Part shown: piece after piece, positions 23,954-31,744 of the stretch
Layout of the letters: each line of letters opens with the position of its first letter
Numbering within the stretch: position 1 is the first letter of the stretch
Source: Oscillospiraceae bacterium
Lineage (GTDB): Bacteria; Bacillota; Clostridia; Oscillospirales; Ruminococcaceae
Direction of reading: 5' to 3'
DNA: 33,352 nucleotides
NCBI GenBank assembly: GCA_016296505.1
Contig: JAEDJD010000024.1
Span: forward strand, 1-33,352
Made by a program: the position numbers and the translations under genes
The notes under the pieces: generated by a model
What the model saw: only the letters and a program-made list of their open reading frames with translations
Told to the model about the DNA's origin: nothing
The model's database searches: none

Positions 23954-24489
23954 CTCCGGACGGTACGACTGTATTATTACTCCTGCTTGGCGGTATTTTT
24001 TCTGTGCTTTGGGGTTTTATAAAAGCGCGGCAAGAGCAGTTTTATACTCAATACGGAACAAGGCTGCACGGGCAGGTTATATCCTACTCGAAATATCGCG
24101 TGCCTGCAGGCAGAGGTACGCGCACTAGTTATACGGTCATGGTGCAGGCGGAAGACGGCAATACCTACCGCGTTGCGACATATTCCCGAAAAGCAAGGAA
24201 ATATCGCAAGCAGAAGGATGTTGAAATCGTTGCTGTCAGATCGTTTGAGGAAACGATCGAACTGTCATCTGCGATGAGCCGTTATCTCAACAAAAATTTG
24301 TATACGGATATCAAGCCGATTCCCCCACGGAGAGTCACTGTCACGCAGTTATCTGACCTGCCGATGCGTTATCCGCATATCCTCTATGACGAAATGCAGT
24401 CGTGGTCGCTGCCGTATCGGATTTTTTGGTATGCTGTCGGCGGTGCGATGTTTATTGCAGGCATTATACAGCTGATCGAAATGTTCTGA
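23950..24489 (+). CDS. Membrane protein of unknown function (DUF3592-like)
   Basis: A 179-residue protein with an N-terminal TM helix (about 7-25), a soluble beta-rich middle (LHGQVISYSKYRV ... SYTVMVQAEDGNTYRVATYS ... RKQKDVEIVAV) and a C-terminal TM helix (about 152-175). The middle part has the look of the DUF3592 type: a modified-backbone strand set that starts with 'GxVxxY' and ends with a 'V-x-V-x-Y/V' strand. It starts in an ATGA overlap with the trhP stop, so it is in the operon. No enzymatic motif is visible; function unknown. Confidence 0.75.
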   Translation: MTPDGTTVLLLLLGGIFSVLWGFIKARQEQFYTQYGTRLHGQVISYSKYRVPAGRGTRTSYTVMVQAEDGNTYRVATYSRKARKYRKQKDVEIVAVRSFEETIELSSAMSRYLNKNLYTDIKPIPPRRVTVTQLSDLPMRYPHILYDEMQSWSLPYRIFWYAVGGAMFIAGIIQLIEMF

Positions 24490-24525
24490 TCATGCTGTCT
24501 GCCGATCATCTGAAGGAGCTCATCT

Positions 24526-26388
24526 ATGAACCTCTTTGAACAAATTGAACCGCTGTTGCTCGATGTGCAGAAGCCTGCCCGATATATTGGCGGCGAACCG
24601 GGCAGCGTCATGAAAAATAAAGCCGATGTTAAGGCGCGGTTTGCGTTTTGCTTTCCGGATCGTTATGATGTCGGCATGAGCCATCTTGGCATGAAAGTGC
24701 TGTATTCCTGTATCAATAAACGTCCGGAATACTGGTGCGAGCGCGTGTTTGCGCCGGATACCGATTTCGAGGCGTTGATGCGGGCACGTCATCTGCCGCT
24801 CTATGCGCTCGAAAGTCTCGAACCGATCAAGGATTTTGATTTCATCGGTTTTACGCTGCAATATGAGCTTTGTTATACCAATTTGCTGAATATGCTCGAT
24901 CTTGCTGGCGTACCGATTTATCAGCGCGATCGCGGCGAAGCCATTGCACCGATCGTCTGTGCAGGCGGTTCGTGCGCGTGCAATCCGGAACCGCTTGCGG
25001 ATTTCTGTGACCTGTTTTTCCTCGGAGAAGGTGAGGAACTGAATCTTGAGGTCATGGATTTATATGTGGAAATGCGCGACGCCGGCGCAACGCGTTCTGA
25101 GTTCCTGAAAGCGGCTGCCCAGATTCAAGGCGTTTATGTGCCATCGCTCTATGATGTCGCCTACAACGAGGATGGCACGATCAAAGCTGTTACTCCGAAG
25201 TACAGCGCGCCTGCAACCGTTAAAAAGCGTATCATTGAAAATTTTGATGCTTGTCCGTCGCCGGAGGAATTTGTCGTTCCGTTCTCTGAGATTGTCCATG
25301 ATCGCGCTGTGACGGAGGTTCTGCGTGGATGCTTGCGTGGATGCCGGTTCTGTCAGGCTGGATTTCTTTATCGTCCATTCCGCGAAAAAACGCCGGAAAC
25401 GGTCTGTGAACAATCCCGAAAGCTTATTCACAATACCGGCTATGAGGAGCTGTCTCTCTGTTCACTTTCGACATCCGATCATTCGCAGATCGAGGAAATG
25501 ATGGACGGTCTGTTGACATTTACAGAGAATGAGCATATCAATCTGAGTCTGCCATCACTTCGCGTCGATAATTTCAGCGCCGGTCTTATGAATCGTCTGC
25601 GTAGAGTACGGAGCAGCGGTCTGACCTTTGCGCCGGAAGCCGGTACGCAGCGACTGCGTGATGTTATCAATAAAAATGTCACCGAGGAAGAACTGATGCG
25701 CACCTGCAAAATTGCATTTGATGCCGGTCAGACATCTGTAAAGCTTTATTTTATGATGGGACTACCGACTGAAACGGATGAAGATATTCGGGGTATTATT
25801 GAGCTTGCACAGCGCGTTGTGGATCTGTTCTACGAGGGTGAACGCCGTCCGAAGGGGAGACCCGTACAGATCTCCTGCTCGATTGCGACATTTGTACCAA
25901 AGCCCTTTACGCCGTTTGAGTTCCATCCGCAGGATACGCGCGAAATGATCGCCCATAAACAAAAAATACTCGAGGAAGCTGTCGCCGGACACAAGCGTAT
26001 CCGTGCAAACTGGCATTTTCCGGATACGAGTATTCTGGAAGCAGTGCTTGCAAGAGGCGATAGACGTCTTTGCGATGTTGTATACGGCGCATGGAAACGC
26101 GGCTGTATTTTTGATGCGTGGTCGGAGCATTTCCGCTATGATTTCTGGCTGGAAGCTTTTGCCGAAGCTGGACTGCAAGTTGAATTTTATGCAAACCGTC
26201 CGCGCGCATACGATGAGATATTCCCGTGGGACCATCTTGACTATTACGTAGACAAGGCATTTCTAATTCGGGAAAATGAAAAAGCAAAGCAAGCGGCAAC
26301 GACGCAGCACTGCCGGCAGAACTGCGCTGGATGCGGCGTAACAAAAGTCACCGGACACCCATGCTTTGACTATCATAAGGATATTTGA
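24526..26388 (+). CDS. TIGR03960 family B12-binding-like radical SAM protein
   Basis: A large radical SAM protein of unproven function that in many bacteria is paired with a DUF2344 protein, as here. The N-terminal half (about 35-200) has a B12-binding-like fold with FCFPDRYDVGMSHLG. The cluster cysteines are C269, C273 and C276 in GCLRGCRFCQAGF. A radical SAM barrel continues to about 480. The C-terminus carries four more cysteines (CRQNCAGCG and HPC), which could bind a second cluster. The 620-residue length is normal. AAGGAG precedes the ATG. The family often lies beside RNase E/G and ribosomal-protein genes, which suggests RNA or ribosome modification; that is inference. Confidence 0.9.
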   Translation: MNLFEQIEPLLLDVQKPARYIGGEPGSVMKNKADVKARFAFCFPDRYDVGMSHLGMKVLYSCINKRPEYWCERVFAPDTDFEALMRARHLPLYALESLEPIKDFDFIGFTLQYELCYTNLLNMLDLAGVPIYQRDRGEAIAPIVCAGGSCACNPEPLADFCDLFFLGEGEELNLEVMDLYVEMRDAGATRSEFLKAAAQIQGVYVPSLYDVAYNEDGTIKAVTPKYSAPATVKKRIIENFDACPSPEEFVVPFSEIVHDRAVTEVLRGCLRGCRFCQAGFLYRPFREKTPETVCEQSRKLIHNTGYEELSLCSLSTSDHSQIEEMMDGLLTFTENEHINLSLPSLRVDNFSAGLMNRLRRVRSSGLTFAPEAGTQRLRDVINKNVTEEELMRTCKIAFDAGQTSVKLYFMMGLPTETDEDIRGIIELAQRVVDLFYEGERRPKGRPVQISCSIATFVPKPFTPFEFHPQDTREMIAHKQKILEEAVAGHKRIRANWHFPDTSILEAVLARGDRRLCDVVYGAWKRGCIFDAWSEHFRYDFWLEAFAEAGLQVEFYANRPRAYDEIFPWDHLDYYVDKAFLIRENEKAKQAATTQHCRQNCAGCGVTKVTGHPCFDYHKDI

Positions 26389-26408
26389 CACCGATAGGGG
26401 GACGTATT

Positions 26409-26840
26409 GTGAGTTTGTCGATTTTTACGTACATTTGCATGGTTGGATTGGCTGCTGTGATTGGAACGGTTCTTGCCTTGGCGAGCAAGCCTAAGCCGAA
26501 TGGAAAAAGAATACAAGCCAATATACCCGGTAATGCAGCAGGCGCAGGATTGCCAATGCGTTCACAGATTGTTGTGCGGATTCTGGATAAGCGTATTGTG
26601 ACGGTTGATACATCGAATAATATGGGTATAGAATACAGCCGCGCTGCCTCCCGTCAGAATATATATTATATGACGTTCGAGGCGAAGGACGGTACACGGA
26701 CTGAGATGGAAATTCCAGAGGCAATTTTTTGCGGCTGTCTTGCCGGATTCATCGGCACGCTGACGTATGAAACCAGTGCGGATGGTCTGCGTTTTATTGA
26801 TTTTACCCGCGATTATCAATATCGCGTAAACGGCTTTTAA
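26409..26840 (+). CDS. DUF2500-like membrane-anchored protein
   Basis: A 143-residue protein with an N-terminal TM helix (about 4-22), a basic and glycine/alanine-rich spacer, and a beta domain (SQIVVRILDKRIVTVD ... YYMTFEAKDGTRTEMEIP ... GTLTYETSADGLRFIDF). This strand order and the closing 'G-x-L-x-Y-E-T ... RFIDF' match the DUF2500 pattern. I start it at GTG (MSLSIFTYICMV) because AGGGGGA lies seven bases upstream; a TTG eight codons earlier overlaps the radical SAM stop and has no such site. The gene separates the radical SAM gene from its usual DUF2344 partner. Function unknown. Confidence 0.68.
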   Translation: MSLSIFTYICMVGLAAVIGTVLALASKPKPNGKRIQANIPGNAAGAGLPMRSQIVVRILDKRIVTVDTSNNMGIEYSRAASRQNIYYMTFEAKDGTRTEMEIPEAIFCGCLAGFIGTLTYETSADGLRFIDFTRDYQYRVNGF

Positions 26841-26913
26841 ATGCGTTTAAATATATCGAATTTATTCTGTGGCGGTTCTAACTGCCTTCTGCATCAGAAA
26901 GGAGTATCCTGCA

Positions 26914-27594
26914 ATGATTCCGGTCAGAGCAACATTTGAAAAGCGCCGCCGTGCAAAATACATCTCGCATCTTGATCTGATGCGGTGTATGCAGCGTGCA
27001 TTCCGGCGCGCCGATGTGCCGATTTGGTTTACAGAGGGCTTTAATCCGCACGCATATCTAATGTTTCCGCTTGCGCTTTCGCTTGGTTATGAGAGTGGAT
27101 GCGAATGCATGGATTTCCGAATTGACGGCGAAATGTCTATGCAGGAAGCTATGACGCGTCTGAACGGCGTGTTGCCGCCCGATTTACAGATCAAAGCGAT
27201 TGCGCAGCCGATTCGGAAACATACCGATATTGCATATGCAGAATATGCAATCGCACTGGATTGCGCGGACGAAACGATTTCTGCCGACGCGCTCCGCAAT
27301 GCGTGGGACGCATTTATTGCACAGCCGGAGATTCTCGTTGAAAAGAAAACAAAACGCGGCAGCGCTGAAATTGATGTCAAGGCACAGTCGCAGATTCTGA
27401 TGACGCAAACGCTTACGGATGGGCTGTGGCTCAAGCTGCGGACACCTGCCGGAACCTCGGTCAACGTGAATCCCAGCCTGTTGATTGACGCCTTTCTTGC
27501 GTGGCTGCCAGATCATGCGCCTGCGGTTCGTACAGGCATGATGCACGCGGAAAGACTTGCGATTCTCTGTGCGGACGGTTCCGATTTTGTATGA
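26914..27594 (+). CDS. DUF2344 / TIGR03936 protein, partner of the radical SAM protein
   Basis: A 226-residue cytoplasmic protein. The N-terminus FEKRRRAKYISHLDLMRCMQRA with PIWFTEGFNPHAYLMFPLAL is the strong signature of this family. It is found next to, or fused to, TIGR03960 radical SAM proteins. The start used here follows AAAGGAG at good spacing; the open frame extends 15 codons further upstream without a ribosome site. Basic, with no membrane segment. The pairing suggests that both proteins work on the same RNA-related reaction, but the chemistry is not known. Confidence 0.9.
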   Translation: MIPVRATFEKRRRAKYISHLDLMRCMQRAFRRADVPIWFTEGFNPHAYLMFPLALSLGYESGCECMDFRIDGEMSMQEAMTRLNGVLPPDLQIKAIAQPIRKHTDIAYAEYAIALDCADETISADALRNAWDAFIAQPEILVEKKTKRGSAEIDVKAQSQILMTQTLTDGLWLKLRTPAGTSVNVNPSLLIDAFLAWLPDHAPAVRTGMMHAERLAILCADGSDFV

Positions 27595-27672
27595 AGATAC
27601 CGAAACGGAAAAAGCTTCCGCGTTCGCAATGAGATCATATTCTGACCGTATCAAACAGAAGGAGTATACCCC

Positions 27673-28503
27673 ATGAATCAGCCATTTACAGGGCTTGCCC
27701 TGCTCACCGATTTGGACGGCACACTGTTGATGCCTGATAAAACCGTATCATCACAAGATGCTGCCGCGATCGCAAATTTCCGCGAACAGGGCGGTATTTT
27801 CAGTATCGCAACAGGCAGAGGTCTGCAAGCAACGCAATGCTATTTGGATCTCTTTCAGCCGGATTTCGCTTCCGTGATGTATAACGGCGCTCTGCTCTGG
27901 GATTCCGCTGCAAATCAGCCGGCACCTCTTGGAACAGCCTGTTTGCCGCAGGGAATCCGCGGCCTGCTTGAAGAGCTTGCAGAGGCATTTCCGGATGTCG
28001 GCGCAGAGGTACTGAATACATCCGGTGTTTATGTGTTTCAGGACGGCGAATATGAGCGAAAACATCTCGAAATCACGAATATTCCATTTGTGATGAAAAC
28101 ACTTGATGAAGTGGAGCCTTCGCAGTGCTTCAAAGCGCTTTTTGCCGGTGCACCTGAGCGAATCGCAGAAATGCTGGAATATGTGGAGCAGACACGATTT
28201 TCTGCGGTCAATTTCACGCGTTCGCATCGCTGGTTTCTGGAGATGCTGCCGCATAATACAAATAAAGGTACGGCATTAGAGAAAATTCGTTCCATGCTGC
28301 CAGACGGTACGATCATCGGTGCGACCGGCGATTTCGACAATGATATTGCCATGCTGCTTTCCGCAGACCGCTGTGGTTGTCCGGCGGATTCGCAGCCTGC
28401 TGTGCTGGAAGCTGTTCGCAGCAAAGGCGGATTTGTCTCCGAAAAAACTTGCGCAGATGGGTTCTATGCCGACTGGATTTCTTATTTCACTGCATCGGTA
28501 TAA
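27673..28503 (+). CDS. HAD superfamily phosphatase, Cof/IIB type
   Basis: A cytoplasmic sugar-phosphate-type phosphatase. Motif I is LTDLDGTLL with nucleophile D13 and general acid D15; motif II is SIATGR; motif III is the lysine in NTNKGTAL; motif IV is GDFDNDIAML. A type IIB cap domain lies between motifs II and III, and the 276 residues are typical of Cof proteins. AGAAGGAG precedes the ATG. It is the last gene of the plus-strand run and ends at a good terminator. Substrate unknown. Confidence 0.92.
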   Translation: MNQPFTGLALLTDLDGTLLMPDKTVSSQDAAAIANFREQGGIFSIATGRGLQATQCYLDLFQPDFASVMYNGALLWDSAANQPAPLGTACLPQGIRGLLEELAEAFPDVGAEVLNTSGVYVFQDGEYERKHLEITNIPFVMKTLDEVEPSQCFKALFAGAPERIAEMLEYVEQTRFSAVNFTRSHRWFLEMLPHNTNKGTALEKIRSMLPDGTIIGATGDFDNDIAMLLSADRCGCPADSQPAVLEAVRSKGGFVSEKTCADGFYADWISYFTASV

Positions 28504-28505
28504 TC

Positions 28506-28536
28506 AAAACCGCGGTTCATCCGGAACTGCGGTTTT
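28506..28536 (+). terminator. Terminator after the HAD phosphatase gene
   Basis: A 13-bp stem with one mismatch (AAAACCGCGGTTC / GAACTGCGGTTTT) and a short loop, followed by CATTTTAT. It closes the long plus-strand gene run. Confidence 0.85.
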
Positions 28537-28621
28537 CATTTTATCCAATTGCATACAGCGTTGTCAACGCCCCGCAAAAAATATTTCATCCAGATTTCAG
28601 AAAGTATTTTTCTTTCGGCAC

Positions 28622-28650
28622 TTGATATCTGGGAAAAGATGTGTTATAAT
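28622..28650 (+). promoter_or_regulatory. Sigma-A promoter upstream of the 42-codon ORF and ilvE
   Basis: TTGATA (28622-28627), 17 bp, TATAAT (28645-28650). The start codon of ilvE is about 300 nt downstream, with the small ORF in between. No separate promoter for ilvE is evident. Confidence 0.8.
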
Positions 28651-28750
28651 AGAAATGTATCTGTAAGCTTAAATTGTGCTGATGACATTGGTACGTTACG
28701 ATATACGATATAAAAATGTCCGCCGATCACGGCAGAAGGGAGCGCTGATT

Positions 28751-28879
28751 ATGAAAAAGTTTTTGCGGACCGTTTTTCTGATTGTTATTATCTTCAGTGC
28801 GCTGATCTCTGTGCGGTATGCGATTGATCTTTACCGCACGAAATATGTACCGCGCTATCTCAAGGGAAATGCCTGCTGA
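28751..28879 (+). CDS. 42-residue hydrophobic microprotein (possible leader peptide of ilvE)
   Basis: An unrecognised small protein starting MKKFLRTVFLIVIIFSALIS. The helix at about 7-23 is a plausible TM segment, followed by a basic, tyrosine-containing tail. AGAAGGGAG stands eight bases before the ATG, so translation is likely. 14 of 42 residues are Ile, Leu or Val, including nine within residues 8-21, and the next gene, 78 nt downstream, is a branched-chain aminotransferase. A leader peptide is thus conceivable, but the only hairpin in the gap has no T-run. A small membrane protein is the simpler view. Confidence 0.6.
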   Translation: MKKFLRTVFLIVIIFSALISVRYAIDLYRTKYVPRYLKGNAC

Positions 28880-28907
28880 GCGTTTGTTCGGCATGACATA
28901 TCAAGCA

Positions 28908-28926
28908 CGTTCCCAATGCGGGAACG
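28908..28926 (+). promoter_or_regulatory. Hairpin between the 42-codon ORF and ilvE
   Basis: CGTTCCC (28908-28914) and GGGAACG (28920-28926) pair perfectly around a five-base loop. It lies 31 nt before the ilvE start and lacks a T-run, so it is not a classic terminator; it may protect the message or mark a processing site. Confidence 0.45.
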
Positions 28927-28957
28927 GAAACAATCTGCTAGAAAAGAGGAAAAGTAA

Positions 28958-30025
28958 ATGGATATTCGTTTCGAGAAGGCGGCAAGCCTGAAGGCGAAGC
29001 CTGCTGATGAGACAAAGCTCGGCTTCGGTCACATCTTCACCGACTATATGTTCATTATGGACTATGAAACAGGTAAGGGCTGGCACGACGCCAGAATCGT
29101 TCCTTTTGGCAATCTGGAGTTAAGTCCGGCAGCGCTCTGCCTGCATTATGGTCAGGAGGTTTTTGAGGGACTTAAGGCGTATCGCCGTGCTGACGGTGAA
29201 ATTCAGCTCTTCCGTCCGGAGGAGAACTTTATGCGCCTTAACAGCTCGAACAGCCGTTTGGTTATTCCGGAGTTGCCGGTTGAAGACGCGATGGAAGGCT
29301 TGATGGCGCTGCTCAAAGTCGAAAAGGATTGGGTTCCTTCGGCAGATGGCGCGTCGCTGTATATTCGTCCGTTTATCATTGCTGTTGATCCGTTCCTTGG
29401 CGTAAAGCCTGGCGATATGTATCAGTTTATTATCATTCTGTCGCCGTCCGGCGCTTACTATGCGTCCGGTCTGGATCCGGTCAAGATCTATGTGGAATCC
29501 AAGTATGTCCGTGCGGTTCGCGGCGGTATGGGTTATACCAAGACCGGCGGCAACTATGCTGCATCTCTGATCGGTCAGGATGAGGCACATAAGGAAGGCT
29601 ATTCTCAGGTTCTTTGGCTTGATGGCGTTGAGCAGAAGTACATCGAGGAAGTCGGCGCAATGAACATCATGTTCGTGATTGACGGCGAGATCGTTACGCC
29701 GGAACTGCAAGGCTCGATTCTGCCGGGTATTACCAGAAAGTCCGTTCTTGAATTGACCAAGAGCTGGGGCATGAAGGTTTCCGAGCGCAGAATCAGCATT
29801 CAGGAGATTGCTGACGCGTATGATGCCGGTAAGCTGCAAGAAGTGTTTGGTACTGGTACGGCAGCTGTTATTTCGCCGGTCGGTCACCTCAAATGGGGCG
29901 ACAAGATCATGACGATCAACAACAACAAAATCGGACCAATCTCTCAGAAAATCTACGATACCATGACTGGTATTCAGTGGGGTAAGGTTGCGGATCCGTT
30001 TGGCTGGGTTGTTTCGGTTGAGTAA
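28958..30025 (+). CDS. ilvE: Branched-chain amino acid aminotransferase
   Basis: A fold-type IV PLP enzyme that performs the last step of Leu, Ile and Val synthesis (and the first step of their breakdown) with glutamate/2-oxoglutarate. The Schiff-base lysine is K195 in GYTKTGGNYAAS. Other family motifs are LHYGQEVFEGLKAYR, RPFIIAVDP, VEQKYIEEVGAMNIMF and FGTGTAAVISPVG. The 355-residue size fits the longer BCAT type (B. subtilis YbgE/YwaA). GAGGAAAAG precedes the ATG. Other ilv/leu genes are not in the window. It shares its promoter with the small hydrophobic ORF. Confidence 0.95.
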   Translation: MDIRFEKAASLKAKPADETKLGFGHIFTDYMFIMDYETGKGWHDARIVPFGNLELSPAALCLHYGQEVFEGLKAYRRADGEIQLFRPEENFMRLNSSNSRLVIPELPVEDAMEGLMALLKVEKDWVPSADGASLYIRPFIIAVDPFLGVKPGDMYQFIIILSPSGAYYASGLDPVKIYVESKYVRAVRGGMGYTKTGGNYAASLIGQDEAHKEGYSQVLWLDGVEQKYIEEVGAMNIMFVIDGEIVTPELQGSILPGITRKSVLELTKSWGMKVSERRISIQEIADAYDAGKLQEVFGTGTAAVISPVGHLKWGDKIMTINNNKIGPISQKIYDTMTGIQWGKVADPFGWVVSVE

Positions 30026-30049
30026 TTCCAAAAATTGATTACGTCCGTA

Positions 30050-30080
30050 ACAGGCGGCTTGCCGAACGCGAGCCGCCTGT
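30050..30080 (+). terminator. Hairpin after ilvE (weak terminator)
   Basis: A perfect 10-bp stem ACAGGCGGCT / AGCCGCCTGT with an 11-base loop follows the ilvE stop by 25 nt. The downstream tail AAATCATAG is poor in T, so termination may be inefficient and thyX-like transcription may partly come from here. Confidence 0.5.
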
Positions 30081-30168
30081 AAATCATAGAACGGTCTGTC
30101 TAGCGTTTTTGTATCATCACGATTGCGGCGGATTCTGCGTGCCGCAGCGTATCCGGAAGGGGATCATT

Positions 30169-31509
30169 ATGAATCAGGCTTCTGCTAAAATCATTGCTTC
30201 ATCTAGCGCCGGCGATACGATCGTTGCATCTGCCGCGCGTATCTCAACAACGCAGGGTACTGCGCTGGAAATCTATGCAAAATCCTGCGAGAAAGATAAC
30301 AATGCATCGTTGATCGAGAAAGTTGTCGGCTCCGGTCATACATCTACGCTTGAACACCAGTTTTTTACGGTCGCATTCGACAATGTATCTGTCTGTACAG
30401 AAGAATTTGTAATTGAATTCCGGCTAGGTTCATACACCGTAAAATCTCGAAGATATGTTGATTTTACAAGCGCAGGATTCTATGTTCCACCGATGCCGGA
30501 GCATTTGCTTCCGGAATATCAAGCGCATATGCAGTCTCTCTTTTCGGCTTATGCCAAGCTTCTGGAACGAGATATTCCCAAGGAAGACGCGCGTTATCTT
30601 CTGCCTTATTGTTTCCGGAGCAACTTTTATTGCACCATGAATGCCCGTGAATTGATGTATATGGTGCAGGTTATGACGGATGGACGCGGCGCTGTATTTC
30701 CAGAACTGAAAGCACTCGGAGAATCGCTGCGAGAACAGATTCGCGCATATTTTCCAAATGTGCCGGAAATTCTTGCCAAACGTCTGCCGCAGTCTGATGC
30801 GCGTTTTACGATCCCTGCAATGTCGCTGCACGCTGTACCGGAGGTTTGTCGGGCAGAAGCACAGCTCCGCAATGTCACACCGGCTGCGAGACAGGTGCTT
30901 GATGACGCCGCTGCCTTGAATGGCTGTATTCTTTGTGAAACGCCTGCGCTTTCTGAAATCATTCGCGGTGCGCGACCGAGAGAACTCGAAATGCTTCATG
31001 CACATTTTAAAATCCGAGATCTTTCTCTTGCTGCAATTACGCATCTTGTGCGGCATCGGATACAGTCTGTGCTTGTACCGCAAGTTACGCAGGCGGCTCT
31101 CCGACAGCATTATGTTTTGCCGGAATCCATTCGCGCTGACGCAGACGCGCTTGCGATTTATCAGGGTGCATTCATGGCGAATGCCGAAGCATTGTGCCGT
31201 ATGATGCAGAACGGTCTGCCGGCAGAATGTGTGCAGTATTTTGCACTTGCCGGCAATCAGCTTGATGTTCTCTGCGATATGAACGGCAGAGAATTGCTGC
31301 ATTTTATGAAGCTGCGTACCTGTAACCGTGCGCAGTGGGAGATTCGTGCCTGTGCGATTGAATTGCTGCGGCAGCTTCGCGCTGCGTCTCCTGAGGTTTT
31401 CGGTTTCTTTGGTCCAAGCTGTTATGTCAATGGTCAATGTCCGGAGGGCAGATTGAGCTGCGGACAGTATGCGGAAATTATAAAACACTTCGAGTCTGAT
31501 GCGATATAA
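30169..31509 (+). CDS. ThyX-like flavin-dependent thymidylate synthase with two tandem ThyX domains
   Basis: ThyX makes dTMP from dUMP with FAD, NADPH and methylene-THF; the usual protein is about 220-250 residues and forms tetramers. This one has 446 residues and two copies of the fold. Domain one (about 15-215) has LEHQFFTVAF, then EFRLGSYTVKSRRY (83-96) where the motif RHRxxSxxxxSxRY is expected, and MNARELM. Domain two (about 255-446) has LVRHRIQS (293-300), lacks the SxRY half, and has MNGRELLHFMKLRTC and NRAQWEIR. Each domain keeps a different half of the motif. GAAGGGGA precedes the ATG; the frame extends upstream without a ribosome site. It may be active as a pseudo-dimer or be a divergent relative. 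Confidence 0.8.
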   Translation: MNQASAKIIASSSAGDTIVASAARISTTQGTALEIYAKSCEKDNNASLIEKVVGSGHTSTLEHQFFTVAFDNVSVCTEEFVIEFRLGSYTVKSRRYVDFTSAGFYVPPMPEHLLPEYQAHMQSLFSAYAKLLERDIPKEDARYLLPYCFRSNFYCTMNARELMYMVQVMTDGRGAVFPELKALGESLREQIRAYFPNVPEILAKRLPQSDARFTIPAMSLHAVPEVCRAEAQLRNVTPAARQVLDDAAALNGCILCETPALSEIIRGARPRELEMLHAHFKIRDLSLAAITHLVRHRIQSVLVPQVTQAALRQHYVLPESIRADADALAIYQGAFMANAEALCRMMQNGLPAECVQYFALAGNQLDVLCDMNGRELLHFMKLRTCNRAQWEIRACAIELLRQLRAASPEVFGFFGPSCYVNGQCPEGRLSCGQYAEIIKHFESDAI

Positions 31510-31677
31510 GTATTTGTATACTGTTTGTGACGACTGGCTTGTCATTGTTTCGGATTTGCGCTGTAAAACGATTGCTGTAATTTGGGGATTTTTTATCAAG
31601 ATTTCTGTCGTTCCGACGCTTTCTTTCGGCTGCGACCAGCGATTTTTAAAGATTTCTTATAAAATCATGAAAATCTC

Positions 31678-31706
31678 TTGCAAAATCGCCTGAAATCCGA
31701 TATAAT
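31678..31706 (+). promoter_or_regulatory. Sigma-A promoter of the SGNH-like protein gene
   Basis: TTGCAA (31678-31683), 17 bp, TATAAT (31701-31706). The ATG lies 38 nt downstream, behind GGGAGGAG. The rest of the gap after the thyX-like gene (31510-31677) shows no gene or clear terminator. Confidence 0.82.
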
Positions 31707-31744
31707 ATAGAATAGTATGAAGAAATTTGGGAGGAGAATCAACA

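Noticed and set aside
30430..31599. 389-codon open frame antisense to the thyX-like gene
   Set aside because: No ribosome site and Arg/His/Cys-rich low-complexity translation typical of an antisense shadow; the plus-strand frame has clear ThyX motifs.
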